A stretch of 8,769 bases of DNA from Anaerolineae bacterium (GTDB lineage: Bacteria > Chloroflexota > Anaerolineae > Epilineales > JAHCIE01), in contig JAHCIE010000114.1 in the NCBI GenBank assembly GCA_026129385.1, forward strand, positions 1 through 8,769, read 5' to 3'. Within the stretch, counting starts at the first letter, position 1; each line of letters starts with the position of its first letter. Below the pieces are notes generated by a model. That model did no database searches. It had not been told where the DNA came from and worked only from the letters and a program-made list of their open reading frames with translations. Shown piece by piece: positions 1 to 5,931 of the stretch. Made by a program: the position numbers and the translations under genes.

Positions 1-1410
1 CAGGTCGCGCAGCACGTTGCCCGCCCCCACCGACGGCAACTGGTCGACGTCGCCGACCAGCAGCAGGTGGCTGCCTACGTCCACCGCCTTCAGCAGGCTG
101 TTCATCAGCAGCAGGTCGATCATCGACGTCTCGTCCACGATGACCATATCGGCGTCTAGCGGGTTCTGCTCGTCGCGGATAAAGCTCTGGCCGGGCTTGA
201 ACTCCAACAGGCGGTGCAGCGTCTTGGCCGGGTGGCCCGTCGCCTCGGTGATGCGCTTGGCGGCGCGGCCGGTAGGGGCAGCCAGCAGGACGGAGTGTTT
301 GCGAGCGGTGAGAAGCTTGAGGATGGCGCGCAGGGTGTAGGTCTTGCCCGTGCCGGGGCCACCGGTCAGAATGGTGATCTTGTGGGTCAAGGCGGCCTGG
401 ACGGCCTCGGCCTGAAGCGGGGCCAGGTCCAGCTCTTCTTCCTGGAGATAGGCGAAGGCCTTGTCCCAGCGCACGCTCTGGAAGGGGGCCAGGCGGTCGC
501 GGCCCGCATCCAGGGCGCGGCGCAGTCGCCGCGCCACGCCGATCTCGGCCTGGTAGAAGGGCGGCAGGTAGACAGCCTCACCATCCTCGCCGCTCTCTAG
601 CTTCACCTCGCCGTTGTCGACGAGCCGATCCACCGCCGCTGTGACGAGGGCCGGGGCGATGGCCGTGTCGTCGGCAGCCAGGCGCTCGACGGCCAGCCGC
701 TCCAGGTCGGGGCGTAGGGCATAGACGTGGCCCTGATCGCTGAACTCGGCCAGGACGTGGCTGACGCCCGCCTCGAGGCGGCGCGGGTCGTCGGCGGCGA
801 AGCCCATCTTGCGGGCGATTCTGTCGGCGGTCAGGAAGCCGATGCCGTAGATGTCGCGGGCGAGGCGATAGGGATCCTGGCGGACGATATCCAGCGCGGC
901 GTCGCGGTACTGCTTGTAGATTTTGACGGCCAGCCCGGTCGAGACGCCGTGGGATTGGAGGAAGACCATCACGTCCTTGATGGCGCGCTGCTCATCCCAG
1001 GCGCGCATGATGCTGGTGATGGTCTTGGGGCCAATACCGGCGACCTCGACCAGGCGGTCGGGGGTGCGCTCGATGACATCGAGGGTGTCTTCGCCGAATA
1101 GGGCGACGATGCGTTCGGCGCGCGCCGGGCCGATGCCCTTCACCAGACCCGACCCCAGGTACTTGCGGATGCCCTCGACGGTGGCGGGGCGCTGCACCTC
1201 GCACAGCCGGGCGTCGAACTGGCGGCCGTGCTGGGCGTGGGTTGTCCAGAAGCCTTGCAGGCGCACCGACTCGCCAGGCTGCAAGCCGGGCAGATGACCG
1301 ACCACTGTCACCAGGTAGTTCTTGCCGGTGGGGGTCAGGCGGGCGACGGTGTAGCCATTCTCGTCATTAACGTAGGTGATGCGCTCGATCGCGCCTTCGA
1401 GAGTCAGCAC
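1..1410 (-). CDS. recD2: RecD2-type ATP-dependent DNA helicase, N-terminal 470 residues (runs off the left edge)
   Basis: Superfamily 1B helicase that unwinds DNA 5' to 3' with ATP; RecD2 proteins act in repair and replication without RecBC. Seen: an N-terminal OB-like region (about 1-75), helix-hairpin-helix motifs at about 90-106 (VKGIGPARAERI) and 123-130 (VAGIGPKT), a Q-motif-like Gln near 333, Walker A TGGPGTGKT at 349-357, motif Ia LLAAPTGRAAKRI at 375-387, Walker B VDETSMID at 425-432, and motif III GDVDQLPSVGAGNVL at 453-467. The frame is still open at base 1; the family usually has about 700-820 residues, so the missing part is motifs IV-VI. The long N-terminal HhH region separates it from RecBCD-type RecD. 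The GTG start at 1410 is chosen because a -10 box at 1445-1450 leaves no room for an earlier start. The ribosome site (GGCGAGG, four bases away) is weak. No recB or recC is visible. Confidence 0.95.
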   Translation of the reverse strand, partial: MLTLEGAIERITYVNDENGYTVARLTPTGKNYLVTVVGHLPGLQPGESVRLQGFWTTHAQHGRQFDARLCEVQRPATVEGIRKYLGSGLVKGIGPARAERIVALFGEDTLDVIERTPDRLVEVAGIGPKTITSIMRAWDEQRAIKDVMVFLQSHGVSTGLAVKIYKQYRDAALDIVRQDPYRLARDIYGIGFLTADRIARKMGFAADDPRRLEAGVSHVLAEFSDQGHVYALRPDLERLAVERLAADDTAIAPALVTAAVDRLVDNGEVKLESGEDGEAVYLPPFYQAEIGVARRLRRALDAGRDRLAPFQSVRWDKAFAYLQEEELDLAPLQAEAVQAALTHKITILTGGPGTGKTYTLRAILKLLTARKHSVLLAAPTGRAAKRITEATGHPAKTLHRLLEFKPGQSFIRDEQNPLDADMVIVDETSMIDLLLMNSLLKAVDVGSHLLLVGDVDQLPSVGAGNVLRDL

Positions 1411-1444
1411 GCAGCCTCGCCGGGAGGTGAGAAACGAATGCCAA

Positions 1445-1453
1445 AGTATAGCA
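1445..1453 (-). promoter_or_regulatory. Extended -10 promoter element for recD2
   Basis: On the minus strand TGCTATACT gives a TGn extension followed by TATACT (-10 consensus TATAAT). No good -35 hexamer lies 16-18 bases upstream, as expected for extended -10 promoters. The predicted transcript start near 1438 gives a leader of about 28 bases to the GTG at 1410. The same 11-mer TGTGCTATACT occurs in the strong promoter of the hydrolase gene, which supports it being a real promoter. Confidence 0.55.
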
Positions 1454-1522
1454 CACCTGAGCGTCGAAGGCAGGCCGCGCGCTGGCGGGCCTGGGGAGAA
1501 ACCACAAGGACGGCCGGAAAAG

Positions 1523-1552
1523 TTGCGCCCCCCACTCGTAGCCGTCTATAAT
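1523..1552 (+). promoter_or_regulatory. Sigma70-type promoter for the MFS transporter gene
   Basis: TTGCGC at 1523-1528 and a perfect TATAAT at 1547-1552 are separated by 18 bases. The predicted transcript start near 1559 gives a leader of about 45 bases to the GTG at 1605. It lies in the 194-base gap (1411-1604) between the divergent recD2 and MFS genes; apart from the two promoters and a ribosome-binding site I see nothing in that gap. Confidence 0.6.
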
Positions 1553-1604
1553 CCTCCCGCGTACAGCGCGCACCAGCCGCGCGCCGCCGACGGAGTCTTG
1601 TCAG

Positions 1605-2924
1605 GTGCTGCTCACTCGCCTCAATCGATGGCTTGACGGCGTCCTCCACCCGAAGAGCGTCCAGGACAAGAACATCCGCGACGTCCTGGTCGACGGCATC
1701 GGCGTGGGCATCGCGTCGGGCATTGGGACGTTCCTATCGGTGTTTCTGGTGAGGCTGGGCGCAACGAACAACCAGGTGGGCCTGCTGACCGCCATGCCGG
1801 CCCTGACGGGGATGATCTTCGCCATTCCCGTTAGCCGGTTCCTGGAGCGGCAGCGCAACATTGTCCCCTGGTACTCGCGGGCGCGCTTCCTGGTACTGTC
1901 CTCGTATGTTTTGACGGGGCTGGTGCCCTTCTTTTTCCCCAACAACGAGCCAATCGCGATTATTGCGATTTGGGCGGCGGCGACAGTGCCCCAGACGATT
2001 GTGAACATTGCCTTCACAGTGGTGATGGGCAGCGTGGCCGGCCCCAAGGGTCGCTTCTTCCTGATGAGTCGCCGCTGGTCGCTGCTGGGCATCACCCAGT
2101 CGATCACCGTGGCGACGGTGGGCCTGTTCCTGAGCCGAACCGAGTTTCCCCTCAACTATCAGGTGGCCTTCCTCTCGTCAGCGGTGGGCGGCTTGCTGAG
2201 CCTGATCTTTTCCAGCCGCATCGACCTGCCCGACCGTGAGCCAGACGAGGCCACGGGGAAGCGCGTCAGCCGCCGGGAGGCCTGGCAGGAGCAAGTGCGG
2301 GTCTTCCGCGCGACCCCGGTCTTCTCGCGCTTTGTGATAGCCCAGTTTGTGTTTCGATGGGGGTTGTCGCTGCCTCTGCCTCTGTTTCCACTGTACTGGG
2401 TGCGCACGCTGAATGCGTCGGACGCGACGATCGGCTACATCAATACGGTGCAGGGGGCCGTGCTACTGGTCGCCTACTTCTTCTGGGCGCGGGTATCGCG
2501 GCGGCGCGGGGTGCGCTTTGTGCTGCTGGCTACCAGCCTGGGGCTGACGCTATATCCGGCGCTGACGGCGATGACGACCAATGTCAATCTCCTCATCGTC
2601 TATGCCGGCCTGAGCGGCTTTTTCCTGGCGGGCACCGACCTCGTGCTGTTCGATGTGCTGCTGGGCGCTGCTCCCAAGAGCCACCAGACGACCTACGTTG
2701 GCCTGTACCAGACCACTAACAACATGGCGATGTTCTTCGCCCCTCTGGTGGGAACCTTCCTCTCCCTCCGTATCGGCATCCCGCAGGCGCTGATGGTGGG
2801 CGCGGCGCTCCGGCTGGGGGGCTTCGCCCTCTTCTACTTCATGCGTATCGGGGCGAAGCCACCGGCTGAGGACGCGGCCGAGGCCGACCCTGATGGGGCA
2901 GCGGCTAGCCAATCCCCCCAATAG
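1605..2924 (+). CDS. MFS transporter, about 12 membrane segments
   Basis: Integral inner-membrane transporter of the major facilitator superfamily; substrate unknown. The 439 residues alternate hydrophobic spans with short charged loops. Examples are about 30-50, 57-78, 95-112, 116-141, 157-176 and 184-203 in the first half, and 240-262, 275-296, 305-323, 328-356, 367-388 and 394-414 in the second. The two halves are joined by a charged cytoplasmic loop (about 206-235), and a short cytoplasmic Ala/Asp-rich tail follows 415. Small basic loop patches (RFLERQR, RVSRRRGVR) sit at cytoplasmic turns typical of MFS. The GTG start at 1605 has CGGAG nine bases upstream. There is no linked enzyme or regulator to suggest a substrate; efflux is plausible but not shown. 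The downstream gene has its own promoter, so they need not form an operon. Confidence 0.88.
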   Translation: MLLTRLNRWLDGVLHPKSVQDKNIRDVLVDGIGVGIASGIGTFLSVFLVRLGATNNQVGLLTAMPALTGMIFAIPVSRFLERQRNIVPWYSRARFLVLSSYVLTGLVPFFFPNNEPIAIIAIWAAATVPQTIVNIAFTVVMGSVAGPKGRFFLMSRRWSLLGITQSITVATVGLFLSRTEFPLNYQVAFLSSAVGGLLSLIFSSRIDLPDREPDEATGKRVSRREAWQEQVRVFRATPVFSRFVIAQFVFRWGLSLPLPLFPLYWVRTLNASDATIGYINTVQGAVLLVAYFFWARVSRRRGVRFVLLATSLGLTLYPALTAMTTNVNLLIVYAGLSGFFLAGTDLVLFDVLLGAAPKSHQTTYVGLYQTTNNMAMFFAPLVGTFLSLRIGIPQALMVGAALRLGGFALFYFMRIGAKPPAEDAAEADPDGAAASQSPQ

Positions 2925-2928
2925 CGGA

Positions 2929-2956
2929 TTGACACCTCGAACAGTTGTGCTATACT
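2929..2956 (+). promoter_or_regulatory. Strong sigma70-type promoter for the hydrolase gene
   Basis: A perfect -35 TTGACA at 2929-2934 is followed after 16 bases by TATACT at 2951-2956, with a TGn extension directly before it (TGCTATACT). The predicted transcript start near 2963 gives a leader of about 25 bases. The -35 begins only five bases after the MFS stop codon, so there is no space for a terminator between the genes. Confidence 0.85.
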
Positions 2957-2976
2957 ATTTTAGACGATATGGCCAA

Positions 2977-2986
2977 AGGGAGGTGA
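2977..2986 (+). promoter_or_regulatory. Very strong Shine-Dalgarno site of the hydrolase gene
   Basis: AAAGGGAGGTGAC sits directly before the ATG at 2988 and is almost fully complementary to the 3' end of 16S rRNA. It is much stronger than the other ribosome sites in the window and, with the near-consensus promoter, suggests high expression of this gene. Confidence 0.8.
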
Positions 2987-2987
2987 C

Positions 2988-3833
2988 ATGGCGGATGGTT
3001 TTGGCATCGAGAGCGGGTTTGCGCCCGTGGAGGGCGGCCGCTTGTACTACGAAGTCACGGGCCAGGGGCATCCCCTGGTACTCGTCCATGCGGGTGTGGC
3101 CGATCACCGCATGTGGGACGAGCAGGTGGTGGCGTTCGCGCCCCACTACCGGGTCATCCGCTTCGATACGCGTGGCTACGGTCGCAGCGAGACGGCGGCG
3201 GGTACGTTCTCCGACCGCGCTGACCTGGCGGCCGTGCTGGACTGGCTTGGGGTCGAGCAGGTCCACATTATGGGGCTATCGCGGGGCGGCGGCATCGCCG
3301 TTGACTTTTGCCTGGAGTACCCCAAGCGGGTGACGGCGCTAGTTCCCGTCGCCTCCGGTGTCGACGGCCTGGAGGGCTGGGAGGCGCTCATTACGCCAGC
3401 CGAGCAGGTCGCGTCGGTGGCGATGGAAGCGGCGATGGAGGCGCGAGACCTGGATGCCCTCGCCGATCTCGAAGTTCGCTATTGGGCGGATGGTCCCGGC
3501 CAGCCGGAGGGTCGCGCCGAGGCGGACGTGCGGGAGCGACTGCGGGCTATGATCCAGTTCACCCAGCGTAATCAACCGGTGGAACCGACTCACGAGAGGC
3601 CGGAGCCGCCCGCGTTGACGCGGCTAGGGGAGATTCACGCGCCGACACTGGTCATATACGGCGACCTGGACGAGAGCGTGGTCATAGCAGGCTGCGAGGA
3701 ACTGGCGCGGGGAATCGCGGGGGCGCGCAAGGTCGTGTTCCCCGGTGTGGCCCACATGGTGAGTATGGAGCGGCCGGCTGAGTTCAATCGCATCGCGCTG
3801 GAGTTTCTGGCGGGTGTCCTGGTGACAGGATAG
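2988..3833 (+). CDS. Alpha/beta fold hydrolase
   Basis: Probable cytoplasmic serine hydrolase of the alpha/beta superfamily, 281 residues, a usual length. Seen: oxyanion-region VLVHAGVADHRMWD at 31-44, the FDTRGYGRS turn at 59-67, nucleophile elbow GLSRGG with Ser98, a variable cap region rich in Ala/Glu (about 128-205), VIYGDLDES at 222-230 with Asp228 (or Asp226) as catalytic acid, and VAHMVSMERP with His256. All triad residues are present, so it is likely active. There is no signal peptide. The HAGVAD...MWD variant is a subgroup I recall as common in actinobacteria and Chloroflexota, usually annotated only as alpha/beta hydrolase. The ester, lactone or other substrate cannot be told from the sequence. 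It has its own strong promoter and ribosome site; a perfect palindrome begins at its stop codon. Confidence 0.93.
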   Translation: MADGFGIESGFAPVEGGRLYYEVTGQGHPLVLVHAGVADHRMWDEQVVAFAPHYRVIRFDTRGYGRSETAAGTFSDRADLAAVLDWLGVEQVHIMGLSRGGGIAVDFCLEYPKRVTALVPVASGVDGLEGWEALITPAEQVASVAMEAAMEARDLDALADLEVRYWADGPGQPEGRAEADVRERLRAMIQFTQRNQPVEPTHERPEPPALTRLGEIHAPTLVIYGDLDESVVIAGCEELARGIAGARKVVFPGVAHMVSMERPAEFNRIALEFLAGVLVTG

Positions 3834-3870
3834 CCGGCCTGACAGGTTTTCGAAAACCTGTCAGGCCGGC
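3833..3870. repeat. Perfect 38-base palindrome after the hydrolase gene
   Basis: Two 19-base arms (GCCGGCCTGACAGGTTTTC and its exact reverse complement) meet with no spacer at a central TTCGAA. Each arm contains a smaller inverted repeat (CCTG-A-CAGG, CCTG-T-CAGG) and GCCGGC caps both ends. The first base is the last base of the hydrolase stop codon, and the radical SAM start codon is 33 bases beyond its end. In RNA it would form a very stable hairpin with a UUCG-like loop. No T tract follows, so it is not a standard intrinsic terminator, although it may stop transcription or protect the mRNA 3' end. Its symmetry suits a dispersed intergenic repeat (REP or MITE-like), but only one copy is in this window. 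Confidence 0.9.
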
Positions 3871-3903
3871 CAGCGATATCAGGTCTGGGCGTGAGGTAGC
3901 ATT

Positions 3904-5053
3904 ATGGAGTTGCAGCAGAAGTTGGACTTGCTGGGCGCAGGGGCGGGCTTCGATGTGGACGAGGCGGCGCAGGTGAGCCTGTGCGCCACGGCGGGCAAGC
4001 CCCTGCCCAACGGTCGGACGCCGGCTGAGCTGGGCCGATCCATCTCGATGCTGACGCGCTCCGACGGCAAGAAGGTTCCGATTCTCAAGGTGCTTCAGAC
4101 CTCGGCGTGCGCCAAGGACTGCTACTATTGCCCGTTCCGCGCGGGGCGTGACTTTCGCCGCGCCGCCTTTACACCGGAGGAGCTTGCGCGGGCCACGGAC
4201 CAACTCTATCGCGCCGGGCGCATCCAGGGGCTGTTCCTCAGTTCGGGCATCGTCGGCAAGGGGGAGTACAGCCAGGAACGTATCGTGGCGACGGCGGAGA
4301 TTCTGCGCCGCCAGTACGAGTTTCGCGGCTATCTGCATCTCAAGCTGATGCCCAATGCGTCGGCGGCGGCCGTCGAGCGCAGCATGCAGCTGGCCGACCG
4401 GGTGTCGGTCAATCTGGAGGCGCCGACGCCCGCCGCCCTGGACCGCCGGTCGGGGACGAAGGACCTGGTTAGCCTGCTCAATCCGCTGCGGCTGGCGGCC
4501 AGCCTCGCGCCCCGACGCCATCGGCGCCGTGTCAGCCACGTGACGCAGTTCGTCGTCGGCGGCGGCGGGACGGATCGCGACCTGCTACGGCGCACCGACG
4601 AGCTATATCGCAGGCGGGTTGTGGCGCGCGTACTACAGCGCGTTTTCACCTGTGCCCAATACGCCCCTGGACGGCCTGGCCCCCACGGACCCGCGCCGGG
4701 AGGCGCATCTGTATCAGGCGGACTTTCTCATGCGGCTCTATGGCTTTGACGTGGCGGAGTTACCCTTCGATGGGCAGGGGCGGCTGCCTGGCGACCGCGA
4801 CCCCAAGCAGGCGTGGGCTGACGCGCGTCTCGATTTGTTCCCACTGGAAGTTAACCTGGCTCCGCGCGAACTGTTGCTGCGGGTGCCGGGCATCGGCCCC
4901 ACGTCGGCCGAGCGCGTGGTCGCGGCGCGGCGGGTCAGGCGCATTCGCTCCGTTGATGAACTGGCGAAACTCGGCGTAACCGTGTCGCGCGCCGTGCCCT
5001 ACATCCTGCTCGATGGCAAGGTTGCCCCGCGCCAGCTGGCGCTGTTCTCATGA
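3904..5053 (+). pseudogene. Radical SAM / helix-hairpin-helix protein (putative DNA modification/repair type), broken by a frameshift near 4609-4618
   Basis: The N-terminal frame runs 3904-4749. It starts with ATG, with GAGGT six bases upstream. It carries the radical SAM cluster motif CAKDCYYC (Cys69, Cys73, Cys76, CxxxCxxC), which binds a 4Fe-4S cluster and S-adenosylmethionine, followed by LFLSSGI (about 110-116), GYLHLKLMP, RVSVNLEAP and TQFVVGG of the barrel. This matches, from memory, the family annotated 'putative DNA modification/repair radical SAM protein', whose reaction is unknown. After DELYRR the frame turns to Arg-rich, non-homologous sequence ending at 4749. The expected continuation (GLWRAYYSAFSPVPNTPL) is in the next forward frame from 4616. 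The joined product would be about 382 residues, near family size. A loop also looks one residue short (VVGGGGTDRDLL near 4553-4588). It may be a real pseudogene, a sequencing or assembly error, or, least likely, programmed frameshifting. The uracil-DNA-glycosylase-like partner often linked to this family is not seen. Confidence 0.85.
4619..5053 (+). CDS. C-terminal part of the frameshifted radical SAM protein, with helix-hairpin-helix
   Basis: This 144-residue open stretch continues the radical SAM family in the +1 frame relative to the 3904 start. It begins inside the conserved segment WRAYYSAFSPVPNTPL, continues with REAHLYQADFLMRLYGF and DRDPKQAWA, and ends with a DNA-binding-type helix-hairpin-helix LRVPGIGPTSAERVVAARR and DELAKLGV. 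The TTG at 4619 is only the first possible start after the break; no ribosome site precedes it, so I do not think it is an independent gene. It shows that the C-terminal half has stayed open without stops, which suits a very recent mutation or a sequencing error. It converges on the S-component gene with a gap of 32 bases. Confidence 0.8.
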   Translation: MWRAYYSAFSPVPNTPLDGLAPTDPRREAHLYQADFLMRLYGFDVAELPFDGQGRLPGDRDPKQAWADARLDLFPLEVNLAPRELLLRVPGIGPTSAERVVAARRVRRIRSVDELAKLGVTVSRAVPYILLDGKVAPRQLALFS

Positions 5054-5085
5054 GACGGCAGAGTAGAGCGAATGGCTTGAACGGG

Positions 5086-5931
5086 CTAGCCCTTTCTATC
5101 TAGTCGGGCGGCGTCGGGGGAACTAGTGTGAGGTGCGCCGTGGTCAGTGGTCGGCAGTCGGTGGTCGTAGCGCACCTCGAAGCGGCGTCGGAAGCGGCGT
5201 AGGACGCGCAGCAGAGGAGGCGCGAACAGGAACAGCACGACAAAGTTGGCTGCCGCGCCGACCATGTCCCACCATAGGGATGTGGTGACATAAAATACGG
5301 TGTAACGCTGGACGGTATCAGCTACGCCGAGACCCGCCTGCCACGATTGGGCGGGATCGCCCGCAACGAAAGGCCAGAACCACAGGTTCATGATGGCCCC
5401 GAACAGGAACCCCCACGCGCCACCGAATAGGCCCAGAATAAGGGCTTCCAGACGCGGGCGGGTGGGGAACTTGGGTAGCCAGGCCGCCGTCAAGCCCAAC
5501 CAGCCTAGTGCCCACATCTGGTACGGCAGCCACGGGCCGATACCCCCTGTCGCCAGCCCCGATACGGCCATGCTCAGCGTTCCCAGCAGGAAGCCGAATT
5601 CTGCTCCAAAGACATAGCCTGCGAGGATGGGCAGGAAGAACATTCCCGACGCCCCAGCCGGAGCGGGCACGATGCGCAGTGCGGCGTTCATGGCGACGAG
5701 CACGCCCAGTAGAGCCACGGTCTTGGCATCGAAGCCGCGTGCCTCGATGGCGGCCAGAGTCGCTATCAGGGTCAGCCCCAATAGGGCGAAAAAGGCGATG
5801 GGCGCGTCGCCCGAGTGGGCGGCGTCGGGGCTGGCGGCGCGGGCGGCGGGCAGGAAGAAGGGATAGAGGAAGGCGGCGATGCCCGCCGCCGCCCCAACGG
5901 TCAGGCTGCCCCAGCGGAGCCAGCGCGCCAT
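5086..5931 (-). CDS. ECF transporter S component (substrate-binding membrane protein) with extended N-terminus
   Basis: Membrane protein that binds the vitamin or other micronutrient and topples in the membrane with the EcfT/EcfA module to deliver it. Seen: an extra N-terminal pair of hydrophobic spans (about 9-31 and 45-63) joined by an Ala/Ser/Asp loop, then a typical S-component core of about six spans (about 71-88, 97-116, 119-135, 139-153, 163-191, 217-243). The core carries GYVFGAEFGFLLG and GGIGPWLPYQM, features of ECF S proteins. S components are usually about 180-200 residues; this has 281-282. The start is the ATG at 5931, in a TGATG overlap with the upstream ATPase stop; a GTG at 5934 is the alternative. 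It is last in the operon. The tail after about residue 255 is encoded by a heptamer repeat and looks added. From memory, similar long S components next to a double ATPase and EcfT occur in actinobacteria. The substrate is unknown. Confidence 0.88.
   Translation of the reverse strand: MARWLRWGSLTVGAAAGIAAFLYPFFLPAARAASPDAAHSGDAPIAFFALLGLTLIATLAAIEARGFDAKTVALLGVLVAMNAALRIVPAPAGASGMFFLPILAGYVFGAEFGFLLGTLSMAVSGLATGGIGPWLPYQMWALGWLGLTAAWLPKFPTRPRLEALILGLFGGAWGFLFGAIMNLWFWPFVAGDPAQSWQAGLGVADTVQRYTVFYVTTSLWWDMVGAAANFVVLFLFAPPLLRVLRRFRRRFEVRYDHRLPTTDHGAPHTSSPDAARLDRKG
5130..5178. repeat. Four tandem heptamers flanked by 9-base inverted repeats, inside the S-component 3' end
   Basis: On the plus strand TGGTCAG, TGGTCGG, CAGTCGG and TGGTCGT follow each other exactly at 5141-5168. 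The inverted pair GAGGTGCGC (5130-5138) and GCGCACCTC (5170-5178) brackets them. The block encodes the S-component tail YDHRLPTTDHGA on the minus strand. Seven-base units do not keep frame, so gain or loss of a unit would change the protein end. Heptamer tandem repeats of this kind are known in cyanobacterial genomes; for this organism the comparison is inference. Confidence 0.75.

Noticed and set aside
214..1297. Several open plus-strand frames of 124-128 codons
   Set aside because: They are antisense to the RecD2 helicase, whose motifs are clear on the minus strand.
1411..1604. A small gene in the divergent gap
   Set aside because: Open frames here are Arg-rich, lack ribosome sites and overlap both promoters.
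3784..4539. Long open frame on the minus strand (251 codons) opposite the radical SAM gene
   Set aside because: It lies antisense to a recognised conserved protein, encodes Arg/Gln-rich sequence with no motif, and has no ribosome site; it is typical of GC-rich shadow frames.
4603..4630. Programmed ribosomal frameshifting at the radical SAM break
   Set aside because: There is no X-XXY-YYZ slippery site, no in-frame stop or Shine-Dalgarno-like stimulator at the junction, and this family is not known for it; mutation or sequence error is simpler.
5029..5042. Palindrome GCGCCAGCTGGCGC near the end of the radical SAM gene
   Set aside because: It is inside coding sequence for the conserved C-terminus with no T tract; short GC palindromes are common at this base composition.
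5083..5092. GGGCTAGCCC followed by TTTCTATC as a terminator between the converging genes
   Set aside because: The stem would be only three base pairs around a four-base loop, and the T run is interrupted; it is too weak to call.
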